NCBI GenBank assembly: GCA_947474645.1
Contig: CANJJD010000019.1
Location: forward strand, 1-47,714
Length of the DNA stretch: 47,714 nucleotides
From: Alphaproteobacteria bacterium
GTDB taxonomy: Bacteria; Pseudomonadota; Alphaproteobacteria; Micropepsales; Micropepsaceae
Direction: 5' to 3'
Shown: positions 22,461 through 31,619 of the stretch, in pieces
Layout of the letters: every line of letters starts with the position of its first letter
How positions within the stretch are numbered: the first letter of the stretch is position 1
The notes under the pieces: generated by a model
Told to the model about the DNA's origin: nothing
What the model saw: only the letters and a program-made list of their open reading frames with translations
The model's database searches: none
Translations under genes and position numbers: made by a program

Positions 22461-23565
22461 ACGCCTTGCCGGAAAGCCGCGCGCCCAAACCCAAGAGACC
22501 GGGCATAGCGCGGATTACCGCCACGCTGGCAAATCGCGTGGGCGCGTGCATGGCCAGATGCGCGAAGACCGACGCGGCATGGATGCGCGGGGCAAAACGC
22601 TTTTTCCATTCCCGCGCATAATCTTCGCCGCGATGGGCGATCAGCAGCCGGGCCAGCAAGCCCGACGACTGGATCGCCATGCTGATGCCCTCGGCAATCA
22701 CCGGATGAGCCTCGCCCGCGATATTGCCGGTGAAATAGATGCCGCCCGCCTCACGGGCGCGGATGCCCGGATGGATCGGGCCGGTGGAGAGGAAATTGCC
22801 TTGCAAGGCGGCATCGCCCAGCGCGGCCCGCGCGCCTTTGGTGGTTTGCAGGATATGCGCCAGCACCGCCTCGGCCGCCTTGCCGCCATGGCGGGTGCGC
22901 GCCGCCGCCAGCGCATCGCGCCGGATGCAGCAGGACAACGAGAGGCGTCCCGCATCGGTATGCACCAGCCCGCCATAGCCGCCGGGAAAGGCCAGCAGCG
23001 GCATCAGCCCGGCCGGCAGCGCGCCGCCGGAAAAATGCGCCTTGAAGGCAAACAGGTCGGAGGGTGATGGTTTTTCCTGCGGCACGGCGAACACGCCTTT
23101 GGCATTCCAGGAACCGCAGGCGGCAATCACGCTGCGGGCCGCAACTTCGCGGCCATCATCTAAGGTGCCGATGAACCCATCGCCGTCGCGCGTCACAGCC
23201 GTGACTTCCACCGGCGCGAAAAACTCCGCCCCCGCCGCCAGCGCGGCGTCGCGCAGCATCACGTCCAGATGCTCGCGGCCCAGCGCCCGGCCCCAGGGTT
23301 GCTCGCGCGGCGCCGCCAGCGTCGTTGTCCCTGCATAAATGCCGACGCGCGTGACAGGCGGTCCGGCGGCGGCGATGAACGGCACCGCCACACCGCAATC
23401 CTTGAGCACCGGCATGGTGGTGGCGGAGATGAACTCGCCGCACACCTTGCGGCGGGGAAACTCCGCCTTCTCCACCAGCGCCACGCGCCAGCCGGCTTGC
23501 GCCAGGAGCCGCGCGGCGGAGGAACCGGCCGGACCGGCGCCGATGATCAGCGCATCATAAAGCAT
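22447..23565 (-). CDS. FAD-dependent oxidoreductase of the PKS cassette
   Basis: The 372-aa product is of the geranylgeranyl reductase / aromatic hydroxylase group. YDALIIGAGPAGSSAARLL is the ADP-binding motif, RRKVCGEFIS the following family element, and YFTGNIAGEAHPVIAEGIS the second FAD contact. It probably reduces or hydroxylates the product of the upstream synthase. ATG 23565 overlaps the methyltransferase end by 11 bases; ATG 23580 adds five residues and cannot be excluded. It is the last gene of the PKS-methyltransferase-oxidoreductase operon, comparable in plan to srsABC of Streptomyces griseus. Confidence 0.8.
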   Translation of the reverse strand: MLYDALIIGAGPAGSSAARLLAQAGWRVALVEKAEFPRRKVCGEFISATTMPVLKDCGVAVPFIAAAGPPVTRVGIYAGTTTLAAPREQPWGRALGREHLDVMLRDAALAAGAEFFAPVEVTAVTRDGDGFIGTLDDGREVAARSVIAACGSWNAKGVFAVPQEKPSPSDLFAFKAHFSGGALPAGLMPLLAFPGGYGGLVHTDAGRLSLSCCIRRDALAAARTRHGGKAAEAVLAHILQTTKGARAALGDAALQGNFLSTGPIHPGIRAREAGGIYFTGNIAGEAHPVIAEGISMAIQSSGLLARLLIAHRGEDYAREWKKRFAPRIHAASVFAHLAMHAPTRFASVAVIRAMPGLLGLGARLSGKASISA

Positions 23566-24226
23566 GGGCTTTGAAGACATGGGTGAAGGGGAAAGCCGCC
23601 TGCTCGCCCAGCCGCCAGGCGCCGGCTGGCGGCCACAGGCTGGACAATTCGCCGTCGCGGAAACCGGCGCGCACGCTGGCCACCGCGTCATGGCGGGTGA
23701 CGTCATTGGCGCCCAGCGCGAACACCAGATGCGACGCCAGCAAGGCAAAGGCGGAGCGGCGCGGCTCGCAGGCGGCAAAGCCCTTGGCGCGCCCGGCCAC
23801 CAGTGTCAGCAGCCGCGCCAGCGCCGCATCATCCAAATGATGCAGGAACAAATTGACAGTGACGATGTCCGGCGCAATCTGCGGCAGGGTCTGGAAGATG
23901 TCGCCTTGCAGCATGTCGCAATCCCAACCCAGTGCGGCGAAGCCTGCGCGTGTTTCTGTGCTGACAATGTTCTGCTGGTCGAGGATCAGCACTTTCACAC
24001 CCGGCCAGCGCTTCGCCAGCCGCCGCGCCACCGAAAGAACAAAACGGCCATCGCCGCCTCCCAGATCCGCTAGCAACTTGGGCGCGGGAAAATCCGATAG
24101 CGCCTGCGCCATGATCGCGCTTTGGCGCATCACCCAGTTGATACGCGCCAGGTCGCGGCGGGAGCGGATGGCGCGCGGATCGTCGGGCGCCAGATGATCC
24201 AATATCTCTGGAACCAGCGCGCGCAT
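23555..24226 (-). CDS. SAM-dependent methyltransferase of the PKS cassette
   Basis: The 223-aa product has a class I methyltransferase core: LLADLGGGDGRFVLSVARRL (motif I), VLILDQQN (motif II), DMLQGDIFQTLP and DIVTVNLFLHHLDD (motif IV region). It most likely methylates the alkyl-phenolic or quinone product made by the synthase. ATG 24226 shares its last base with the synthase stop (TGATG), so translation is coupled. The frame is open further upstream inside the synthase gene, but the product-like start is here. Confidence 0.82.
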   Translation of the reverse strand: MRALVPEILDHLAPDDPRAIRSRRDLARINWVMRQSAIMAQALSDFPAPKLLADLGGGDGRFVLSVARRLAKRWPGVKVLILDQQNIVSTETRAGFAALGWDCDMLQGDIFQTLPQIAPDIVTVNLFLHHLDDAALARLLTLVAGRAKGFAACEPRRSAFALLASHLVFALGANDVTRHDAVASVRAGFRDGELSSLWPPAGAWRLGEQAAFPFTHVFKAHAL

Positions 24227-25287
24227 CACGCCGCCATGCGGAACATCATGGTCTCGGCCACCAGGCCCGGGCCGAAGGACATGGCGCAGCCGCGCTGTCC
24301 GGCGCGGGCTGCGCGCATGATGCGGTCCAGCACGAACATCACCGTGCCCGACGACATGTTGCCGAAATCGTTCAGCACCCCGCGCGACGGCGCCAGCGCC
24401 TCCGGCGGCAGGGCAAAGGCCTGCTCCACCGCGTCCAGCACGCTGCGCCCACCCGGATGCACCGCCCACAGGTCAATGTCATTGGCGCCGCCCAATATAT
24501 CGTCGCGCGATTTCGACAGGGCGGTGCGGATGGCGCCCGGCACCGCGCCCGACAGCACCATGTCGAAACCCTGCTGGCGGATGTGCCAGCGGATCAGCTC
24601 GCGCGTGTCCGGCACCAGCGCAGCGCGGAAGGATGTCATCTCCACGCCAACCGGATCGGCGCTGACCAGGGCGGCGGCGCAACCATCAGCGAACAGCAGG
24701 AAAGACAGGATCTCCTCCAGGTCGTCGGTCTCGTGCAAATGCAGCGTGCAAAGCTCAAGATTCACCGCCAGCACCCGCGCCTGTGGCTCGGAGCGCACGA
24801 TATGGCGCGCCAGCTTCAAGGCATTGATGGCGGCATAGCAGCCCATGAAGCCTACCATGGTGCGCTCCACCGATGGGGAAAGCCCGCAACGTTCCACCAG
24901 TTCCAGGTCGATGCCCGGCGCGGAAAGTCCGGTGCAGCTTGTGACAATGACATGGGTTATGCGCGAACGGTCTTCGCCGGCCAGCAGCTTCTCCACCGCC
25001 TCCACCGCCAGGCCGGAGGCGCAGGCTTCGAATTTCTTCATCCGTGTCGCCGTGTCGGGGAACGCGCCCAGCCGATAGAAGCCTTCGGCATCCACCGCCT
25101 CACCTTGCGTGCCTGGTTCCAGGAAGGAATAGCGATGCGCAATGCCGCTGCGTTCCGCCATGCGGTCGAACAGGGCGGAACGGCGATTGTCATGCTTCAG
25201 CATCTGGCGGCCAAAGCGCAGGAAACTGTCATGCACATCGTGCGGCGGATTGGCCGTGGCGATGCGGTTGATGAAGGCTTCTGGCAT
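24226..25287 (-). CDS. Type III polyketide synthase
   Basis: The 353-aa length is typical. The catalytic triad is clear: Cys150 (FMGCYAAINAL), His277 (VHPGGRSVLDAVE) and Asn310 (NDFGNMSSGTVMF). ITHVIVTSCTGLSAPGID is another family block. It condenses malonyl-CoA units onto a starter, here probably a fatty acyl thioester, to give an alkylresorcinol, alkylpyrone or related phenolic lipid (inference from bacterial relatives). It is the first gene of a three-gene operon with the methyltransferase and FAD oxidoreductase, so the product is probably a methylated, oxidised or reduced phenolic lipid. Confidence 0.92.
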   Translation of the reverse strand: MPEAFINRIATANPPHDVHDSFLRFGRQMLKHDNRRSALFDRMAERSGIAHRYSFLEPGTQGEAVDAEGFYRLGAFPDTATRMKKFEACASGLAVEAVEKLLAGEDRSRITHVIVTSCTGLSAPGIDLELVERCGLSPSVERTMVGFMGCYAAINALKLARHIVRSEPQARVLAVNLELCTLHLHETDDLEEILSFLLFADGCAAALVSADPVGVEMTSFRAALVPDTRELIRWHIRQQGFDMVLSGAVPGAIRTALSKSRDDILGGANDIDLWAVHPGGRSVLDAVEQAFALPPEALAPSRGVLNDFGNMSSGTVMFVLDRIMRAARAGQRGCAMSFGPGLVAETMMFRMAA

Positions 25288-25353
25288 GAGGGCAGCCTAA
25301 CGCAGCTTTGCCCGTCGCGCCGCCTTTTTATTACATCTGTAGGCGGGAACCCG

Positions 25354-27417
25354 TCACCAGATGTGAACGCGCTCCGCCGGCGGCAGATAGTATTTCTGCC
25401 CCGGCTTGACCGCGAACGCGTCATACCAGGCATCCATGTTGCGGGTGGGGCCGATCACCCGGAACTCCGCCACCGTATGCTCATTGGACATGGTCTGGGT
25501 GCGGATGGCGTTGTCGCGCATCTTGGTGCGCCACACCTGGCCGAAGGACAGCAGCAGCCGCTGGTCGCCGGTATAACCGTCCAGCACCGGCGACTTCTTG
25601 CCCTTCAGCGACAGGTGATAGGCCTTCAGCGCGATGGCCAGCCCGGCATTGTCGGCAATGTTCTCGCCCAGCGTGTTCTGGCCGATGACATGCAGGCCCG
25701 GCAGCGGCTCGAACGCGTCATACTGTTTCACCAGCGCCTTGGTGCGTTCGTCGAACGCGGCCCGGTCTTCCTTGGTCCACCAGTCCTGGAACACGCCCTT
25801 GCCGTCATACTTGCTGCCCTGGTCGTCAAAGCCGTGGCTGATCTCATGGCCGATCACCGCGCCGATGGCGCCGTAATTCACCGCATCGTCGGCGTTGGGA
25901 TCAAAGAAGGGCGCCTGCAGGATGGCGGCGGGAAACACGATCTCGTTGAAGGACGGATTGTAATAGGCGTTGATGGTGCTGGGCGTCATGCCCCATTCCA
26001 GCCGATCGACCGGCTGGTTGATGCGGGACAGGTCGCGATTCCATTCATAGACGGTGGCGGCCTGCACATCGGCGATCATGTCGCCCTTCACCACCTTCAG
26101 GTCCGAATAGTCGCGCCACTTGGTGGGATAGCCGATCTTGGGCGTGAAGCGGTGCAGCTTGTCCAGCGCCTTGGCGCGGGTGGCCGGCGTCATCCAGCTC
26201 AAGGTGTTGATGTCGGCCTCATAGGCCCTGAGCAGGTTGGACACCAGCAGGTCGGCCTTGGCCTTGGACTCCGGCGGGAAATAGCGCGCGACATAGAGCT
26301 TGCCCAGCGCCTCGCCCAGCAGCCTGTCCAGCAGGTGGACGCCGCGGGTCTTGCGGTCCAGTTGCTGGGTGCGTCCCGTCAGCACGGTGCCGTAGAAGGC
26401 AAAATCGCGCTGGTCGAATTTCGCCGGCAGGTACGCCGCGAAACTGTGCAGGTAATGCACCACCAGGTAATCGCGCCAGGTCGAGACCGGCGTGGCGACA
26501 AAGATTTTTGCCAGCGGTCCGAAGGCGGTGTTCTCCGCCACGATCACCTGGCGTTCGCTGCCGCTGCGCGTCAGGGGGATGCCGGTTTCGGACAGGAAAT
26601 TGTCCCAGGGAAATTCCGGCGCCAAGGTCTTCAGCGCCGAAACCGGCATGGGATTGTAGATCTTGTCGGCGTCGCGGCGGTCGGCGCGGGTCCAGGACAC
26701 TTTGGCGATCTCGGTTTCCAGCGCCAGCACGCGGTCAGCGCGGGCCGCGCTGTCGGTCATGCCGGCCAGACCCATCATCTCGGCCAGATAAATGCGATAG
26801 GCTTCGCGCGTCTTGGCGATCTCCGCATCATCCTTGAGGTAATAGTCGCGGTCGGGAAGCCCCAGGCCGCCCTGGCTGAGATTGACCGCGTAATTGTCGG
26901 GATTCTTGTCGTCCACGCCGATGCCGATATTGTAAACGCTGGCGGTGTTCATCCGCACCGACGCCATGGCGCGGGCCACATCCGCATGGCTCTGCAACCC
27001 GTTCAGGTAATCCAGGTCCTTCTGCGCCGGCTTCAGGCCGGCCGCGTCAATCGCCGCGGTGTCGGTGAAAGTGTCGAACAGGTCGCGCAGCTTGCGCTCT
27101 TCCGCCGACAGCGACGATTCCGGCTTGGCCGCCAGGTCGCTGACGATGGTCTTGAGCCGCTCCTCGCTGAGGATCTGCAGTTGCTGGAAGGAGCCGATGC
27201 TGGCCCGGTCCGGCGGAATGGTGACGGTGGCGAGATATTTGCCGTTCACATACCGGAAGAAATCGTCTCCCGGCGCCACCGACGTGTCCATGCCGCTGAG
27301 CTCGACGCCCCATTTGCCCAGTTGGGCGCCCGCCGCACTTACCGAAGTTACGAGGGCCGGCGCGGCCAGAGCCAATGCGCCGCAGACAGTGACCAGGGAC
27401 AGCTTGAAACGGGACAT
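25354..27417 (-). CDS. M13-family metallopeptidase (neprilysin/PepO-type), exported
   Basis: The 687-aa product has a signal (ALALAAPALVTSVSAA) and the full M13 plan. The N-terminal helical domain opens with DDFFRYVNGKYLAT. NAYYNPSFNEIVFPAAILQ precedes the zinc motif HEISH (residues about 524-528), and ENIADNAG supplies the third ligand. The C-terminal RVHIW replaces the common C-x-x-W. It cleaves peptides in the periplasm. It lies 27 bases after the 28173-27445 gene and is probably co-transcribed with it and the methyltransferase-like gene. Confidence 0.93.
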   Translation of the reverse strand: MSRFKLSLVTVCGALALAAPALVTSVSAAGAQLGKWGVELSGMDTSVAPGDDFFRYVNGKYLATVTIPPDRASIGSFQQLQILSEERLKTIVSDLAAKPESSLSAEERKLRDLFDTFTDTAAIDAAGLKPAQKDLDYLNGLQSHADVARAMASVRMNTASVYNIGIGVDDKNPDNYAVNLSQGGLGLPDRDYYLKDDAEIAKTREAYRIYLAEMMGLAGMTDSAARADRVLALETEIAKVSWTRADRRDADKIYNPMPVSALKTLAPEFPWDNFLSETGIPLTRSGSERQVIVAENTAFGPLAKIFVATPVSTWRDYLVVHYLHSFAAYLPAKFDQRDFAFYGTVLTGRTQQLDRKTRGVHLLDRLLGEALGKLYVARYFPPESKAKADLLVSNLLRAYEADINTLSWMTPATRAKALDKLHRFTPKIGYPTKWRDYSDLKVVKGDMIADVQAATVYEWNRDLSRINQPVDRLEWGMTPSTINAYYNPSFNEIVFPAAILQAPFFDPNADDAVNYGAIGAVIGHEISHGFDDQGSKYDGKGVFQDWWTKEDRAAFDERTKALVKQYDAFEPLPGLHVIGQNTLGENIADNAGLAIALKAYHLSLKGKKSPVLDGYTGDQRLLLSFGQVWRTKMRDNAIRTQTMSNEHTVAEFRVIGPTRNMDAWYDAFAVKPGQKYYLPPAERVHIW

Positions 27418-27444
27418 GGCAAATCTCCGAAGATCGGGGTCAGC

Positions 27445-28173
27445 TTAATTGGGCGATTGCGGCTTTTCCACGGTGACGGGCGGGGGCTCCACGGTGACCC
27501 CGGCGGCAAGATTTCGGCCGTCGGCCATCCGGGTTATCGCCACTGTCACCAGGGCGCCGGGCAGCAACAGGCTCTTGTCGCCAACCGCCAGCGCCGAAAC
27601 CTGGGCGCCGGGCAGCACTTGAATAACGGCATCGGCGGCACAGGCCAGCGGACTGGCATAGGCGGCGGGTGCGGCCCTGCCCTCGCAGATGGTGCGGCCG
27701 GCCCCGGCGCCGTTCAGCACCGCGCCGCGATAATGCAGGGTCAGGGTGCCGTCATTCTTGTCATCGGCGGAGGTCGGCTGCACGGCGGTGACGGTACCGT
27801 TGACGATCAGGCGCTCTCCGTCCGGAAAGCGGCCCTCGCCGCTGCCGCGCAGCGCGGGGGCATAGACAAAGACATCCTTGCTGCGCAAGGCGCCGCCGCG
27901 TCCTTCGGTCACCGCCGCCCCGGCATAATCACCCGGATTGATGGCGGCGAAGGACGTCCTGGCAAAGCCGACATAGCGCGTGTCCGGCGTCACAAAAACC
28001 GTCATCGGCTCCTTGATGCCCGACTTGGCGTCCGGCTCCAGGGTCATGGCCTGGCCGTCAAACGCGGTGAGCCTGGCCTTCAGCCGCGTCACCGGCTGGG
28101 CGGCCACCGGAAAGACATGCGCCGCGGCCAGGACCGCGGCGCAGGCAAGCGATAAACCAAAGCGCTGGATCAA
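27445..28173 (-). CDS. Exported protein of unknown function, 242 aa
   Basis: The product has a signal (LACAAVLAAAHVFPVAAQ). The body is beta-rich, with repeated short segments that pair a parameter-like domain (RLKARLTAFDGQAMTLEPD) with VFVTPDTRYVGFARTSF, and it ends in a Pro-rich tail. The alternating strand pattern recalls DUF5666-type OB-like domains, but I would not insist. Four cysteines (ICEG, LACAAD) may form disulfides. The start overlaps the upstream methyltransferase-like stop by four bases. Confidence 0.65.
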   Translation of the reverse strand: MIQRFGLSLACAAVLAAAHVFPVAAQPVTRLKARLTAFDGQAMTLEPDAKSGIKEPMTVFVTPDTRYVGFARTSFAAINPGDYAGAAVTEGRGGALRSKDVFVYAPALRGSGEGRFPDGERLIVNGTVTAVQPTSADDKNDGTLTLHYRGAVLNGAGAGRTICEGRAAPAAYASPLACAADAVIQVLPGAQVSALAVGDKSLLLPGALVTVAITRMADGRNLAAGVTVEPPPVTVEKPQSPN

Positions 28174-28931
28174 CGACGCGGCTTCTGGAATTTGAGCATG
28201 AACTGGTTGGTCTTGCCCTTCACATCGGCCTCGAACACCCGCTTGGTGCCGTCATCGCTGGCATACATCAGGTCATGGCCTTCCGCGACCAGCTTGAACC
28301 CGGCGGCTTCCACTTCCTGCTTCACGGTGGAGTCCTTGATGCGGTGCAGGCTCTCGGTGACGTCGGCGCCGGCGCTGTCGGCCGCCTTGTGGTCGATGAC
28401 GATGTAATAGCCGCCGGGCTTCAGCGACTTGAAGATCGCCTTGTTCACCTCGTTCACGTCCATGGCATACTGCTTGTTGTGCATGTCGTGGTAATTCTGC
28501 GCGGTCCACACCACGTCCACCGGCACCGGCGTGACGAACTGCGGCAGCGGGCCGTGGATCACGCCCAGATTCTTGTATGTTGCCTTCAGGTCCGCGAACT
28601 GGTTGTCGGGATCCTTGCCCTGGCCTTTCAGCCGCGCGTCATACTGGCTGCCGAAATAGGCATAGACCCGGCCGCCCGGCTCCACCGCCTTGGCGAAGAT
28701 GCGGGTGAAGTAGCCGCCGCCCGGCAGCATATCCACCACCACCTTGCCCGGCCCGATGCCGGCAAAGGCCAGCATGTCGGCCGGCTTGCGATTTTCGTCG
28801 CGCGCCGTGTCGGCGGCGGGACGGCCGGCGTCGGCGACAGCGGCCTTCATCTTCGCGGTCGGAGCGGCGAGCGCAACAGCGGACGACACCAGTAGCGCCG
28901 CGCCCGCCAGAAACAGATTTCTGCAATTCAT
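28170..28931 (-). CDS. Exported class I methyltransferase-like protein (COG4798 type)
   Basis: The 253-aa product has a clear Sec signal (LFLAGAALLVSSAVALA). The fold then follows a SAM methyltransferase: DMLAFAGIGPGKVVVDMLPG with GGGYFTRIF (motif I), VDVVWTAQNYHDMHNK, and SLKPGGYYIVIDH (motif V). SAM is not known to be available in the periplasm, so the exported location is a puzzle. It may have lost catalysis, bind another ligand or be retained at the membrane. I recall a set of such signal-bearing methyltransferases in Proteobacteria. First gene of the 28931-25354 unit. Confidence 0.8.
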   Translation of the reverse strand: MNCRNLFLAGAALLVSSAVALAAPTAKMKAAVADAGRPAADTARDENRKPADMLAFAGIGPGKVVVDMLPGGGYFTRIFAKAVEPGGRVYAYFGSQYDARLKGQGKDPDNQFADLKATYKNLGVIHGPLPQFVTPVPVDVVWTAQNYHDMHNKQYAMDVNEVNKAIFKSLKPGGYYIVIDHKAADSAGADVTESLHRIKDSTVKQEVEAAGFKLVAEGHDLMYASDDGTKRVFEADVKGKTNQFMLKFQKPRR

Positions 28932-29016
28932 CTTCCCACTCCCGATTTTTGTTGTGTCAGCCTAGCCCATTTCCGGCGCACGGCAGAAGGGCTTTAAAAC
29001 CCGAAACGTCTGCCTT

Positions 29017-29496
29017 TTAAGCAGGCACCACCAGGGGATAACCCGGCTCCTGCTTGGAGGCATGGATCACCAGCGAACTTTTCACCGATGCGACATTCTT
29101 TTCGGCGGTGACGGTGTCGGTGATGAAGCTCTGGAATGCCGACAGGTCGCGGGCGACGCATTTGAGGATGAAGTCCACTTCACCCGACAGCATGTGGCAC
29201 TCGCGCACCTGCGGCCAGCGCCGCGCGCTTTCCTCGAAATGCTTGAGATCGCCGTCCTTCTGGCTGGCCAGCCCGACAAAGACGAAGCCGGTGACTTCAA
29301 AGCCCAGCGCCTTGCCGTCCAGCTCGGCGTGATAGCCCTTGATGAAGCCGGCCTTCTCCAGGGCGCGGATGCGGCGCAGGCAGGGCGGCGCCGTGATCTT
29401 GGCGCGGCGCGACAATTCCACATTGGTGATGCGCCCATCGGCCTGCAGCTCGGACAGGATGCGCAGGTCAATGGCGTCCAGTTTGCGGGTGTCCAC
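29017..29496 (-). CDS. Lrp/AsnC-family transcriptional regulator
   Basis: The 159-aa product has an N-terminal winged helix (LDAIDLRILSELQADGRITN, then NVELSRRAKI) and an effector-binding RAM domain (DGKALGFEVTGFVFVGL, ECHMLSGEVDFILKCVA). The start is GTG 29496, with AGGA upstream; it gives the normal family length. An in-frame extension upstream is poorly coded. It is divergent from trxB, so the shared intergenic region may hold its operators. Ligand is probably an amino acid, unspecified. Confidence 0.9.
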   Translation of the reverse strand: MDTRKLDAIDLRILSELQADGRITNVELSRRAKITAPPCLRRIRALEKAGFIKGYHAELDGKALGFEVTGFVFVGLASQKDGDLKHFEESARRWPQVRECHMLSGEVDFILKCVARDLSAFQSFITDTVTAEKNVASVKSSLVIHASKQEPGYPLVVPA

Positions 29497-29729
29497 GCAT
29501 GATCCTGAGTTTGGGCTCGGTGCTATAACGCGCGTAAAGCGCCCGCGCAATAATGTTTCTCGAATCGTGGCACGGGGCATAGAAGTTTGCGCATCCGGCC
29601 GCCCACATAACCTTATGCACCGGCTAGGCTTTCCGCACGGCTTGACGGCGCGCCTTGCCATTACGATATGACATGGCCAGACCCGCGAATGCCGCAAAGC
29701 CCAGACAAAGCCAAGACGAAGAAAAAGCC

Positions 29730-30704
29730 ATGACAGCCAACACGCCCAAGCACTCCAAAATCATCATCCTGGGCAGCGGCCCCGCCGGCTGCACCGCCGC
29801 CATCTATGCGGCGCGCGCCATGCTGGCGCCCACCTTGATCGCCGGCATCCAGCCCGGCGGCCAGCTCACCATCACGACCGAGGTGGAGAATTATCCCGGC
29901 TATGCCGAGGCCATCCAGGGCCCCTGGCTGATGGACCAGATGCAGGAACAGGCCAAAAACCTGGGCACCAATTTCGTCACCGACACCATCGCCAAGGTGG
30001 ACCTGTCGCGGCGGCCCTTCACGCTGCTGGGTGACAGCGGCGACGTCTATACCGCCGACACTTTGGTGATCGCCACCGGCGCATCCGCCAACTGGCTGGG
30101 CCTGCCCAGCGAAGGGGCGTTCCAGGGCTTCGGCGTCTCGGCCTGCGCCACCTGCGACGGCTTTTTCTATCGCGGCAAGGAGGTCGCGGTGGTCGGCGGC
30201 GGCAACACCGCCGTGGAAGAAGCGCTCTTCCTCACCAACTTCGCCGACAAGGTCACCCTAGTGCATCGCCGCGACTTCCTGCGCGCCGACAAGACCAACC
30301 AGGCGCGGCTGAACGCCAACAAGAAGATCGACATCCTGTACGACACCGAGATCGCCGAAGTGCTGGGCACCACCGAACCCAAGGGCGTCACCGGCGTGAA
30401 ACTGCGCAACACCATCACCGGGTCGCTGCACGAACAGGCGGTGCATGGCTTGTTCATCGCCATCGGCCATTCGCCGGCCACCGGCCTGTTCCATGGCCAG
30501 CTCGAGATGGATGGGGACGGCTATATCAAGACCGCGCCGGATTCCACGCACACGTCGGTGGCAGGCGTGTTCGCCGCCGGCGATGTCAAGGACAAGGTGT
30601 TTCGCCAGGCGGTGACCGCGGCGGGCATGGGCTGCATGGCGGCGCTGGAAGCCGAACGCTTCCTGGCCGGCACGCATTCCGGAGATTTACCACTGAGCGC
30701 GTAA
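29730..30704 (+). CDS. trxB: Thioredoxin reductase
   Basis: The 324-aa product has the FAD motif [20 protein letters not shown] and the redox-active pair CATC (Cys139, Cys142). The NADPH motif [15 protein letters not shown] and the FAD motif [20 protein letters not shown] complete the family pattern. It reduces thioredoxin with NADPH in the cytoplasm. ATG 29730 gives the standard length; ATG 29673 would add 19 residues. The LysR gene follows after 18 bases in the same direction. Confidence 0.95.
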   Translation: MTANTPKHSKIIILGSGPAGCTAAIYAARAMLAPTLIAGIQPGGQLTITTEVENYPGYAEAIQGPWLMDQMQEQAKNLGTNFVTDTIAKVDLSRRPFTLLGDSGDVYTADTLVIATGASANWLGLPSEGAFQGFGVSACATCDGFFYRGKEVAVVGGGNTAVEEALFLTNFADKVTLVHRRDFLRADKTNQARLNANKKIDILYDTEIAEVLGTTEPKGVTGVKLRNTITGSLHEQAVHGLFIAIGHSPATGLFHGQLEMDGDGYIKTAPDSTHTSVAGVFAAGDVKDKVFRQAVTAAGMGCMAALEAERFLAGTHSGDLPLSA

Positions 30705-30722
30705 CGCTCTGGAGGGGGACGT

Positions 30723-31619
30723 ATGGACTGGGACAAGCTTCGCATCTTCCATGCCGTGGCATCGGCCGGCAGCTTCACCCATGCCGGCCAAAGCCTGGGC
30801 CTGTCGCAATCGGCGGTCAGCCGCCAGATCAGCGCGCTGGAGGACGAAATCTCCACGCCCTTGTTCCAGCGCCATGCCCGCGGCCTGACCCTGACCGACG
30901 AAGGCGAACTCTTGTTCACCGCCGTCACAGACGTGCTGGGACGGCTGGCGACGGCGGAAGAAGCCTTGAAGAATGTTCATGAGAGCCCGCGCGGGGCGCT
31001 GAAGATCACCGCCAGCCACGGCATCGGCGCCTATTGGCTGCTGCCGCGGCTGGGCGCCTTCCTGGCGCAGTATCCGGAAGTCGAACTGCACCTGGTGATG
31101 GACGACAAGGAACTGGACCTGGCCCAGCGCGAGGCGGACCTTGCCATCCGCATGCGCGCACCGGTCCAGGCCGACCTGATCCAGCGCAAGCTGTTCACCG
31201 TCCATTATCACATGTACGCCGCCAAGACGTACTTGAAGGAAAACCCCGCGCCCAAGACGCTGGAGGAAATTCCGGCCCACACCATCATCGTCTATGGCGA
31301 GACGGCGGTGCCGGAAATCCGCGACATCAACTGGCTCTTGGAAGCATTCAAGAAGAACGCCAAGCCGGACAGCAAGGGCCACATCATCCGCATCAACAAC
31401 ATCACCGGCATCCTGCAGGCGGTGGAGGCGGGGCTGGGGATCGGCGTGGTGCCAGACTATGTCGCCGCCCAGCATCCGGCGCTGGAGCGGGTGCTGCCGG
31501 ATGTGGCGGCGCCGGGCTTTGACGTGCACCTGGTCTATGCCGACGCCCTGCGCCAGTCCAAGCGCGTTGCGGCGTTCCGCGACTTCGCGGTCAAATCGTC
31601 CAAGGATTGGCAGTACTGA
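30723..31619 (+). CDS. LysR-family transcriptional regulator (trxB-linked)
   Basis: The 298-aa product has an N-terminal helix-turn-helix (LRIFHAVASAGSFTHAGQSL, QSAVSRQISALEDE) and a LysR substrate domain (ASHGIGAYWLLPRLGAFL, GLGIGVVPDYVA). GGAGGGGG precedes ATG 30723. The trxB-LysR pair recurs in alphaproteobacteria, suggesting a redox or thiol-linked regulon, but the effector is unknown. It ends at the base before the convergent 31901-31620 gene. Confidence 0.92.
   Translation: MDWDKLRIFHAVASAGSFTHAGQSLGLSQSAVSRQISALEDEISTPLFQRHARGLTLTDEGELLFTAVTDVLGRLATAEEALKNVHESPRGALKITASHGIGAYWLLPRLGAFLAQYPEVELHLVMDDKELDLAQREADLAIRMRAPVQADLIQRKLFTVHYHMYAAKTYLKENPAPKTLEEIPAHTIIVYGETAVPEIRDINWLLEAFKKNAKPDSKGHIIRINNITGILQAVEAGLGIGVVPDYVAAQHPALERVLPDVAAPGFDVHLVYADALRQSKRVAAFRDFAVKSSKDWQY

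Noticed and set aside
24457..28155. A 1232-codon open frame on the plus strand across the PKS and M13 genes
   Set aside because: It is antisense to genes with clear families and motifs; such long antisense frames are expected at this GC content. No start signal or family sense in its translation.
29500..29729. A housekeeping promoter for trxB (TTGACG near 29642 with TACGAT)
   Set aside because: The spacer would be 14 bases, too short for a confident call.
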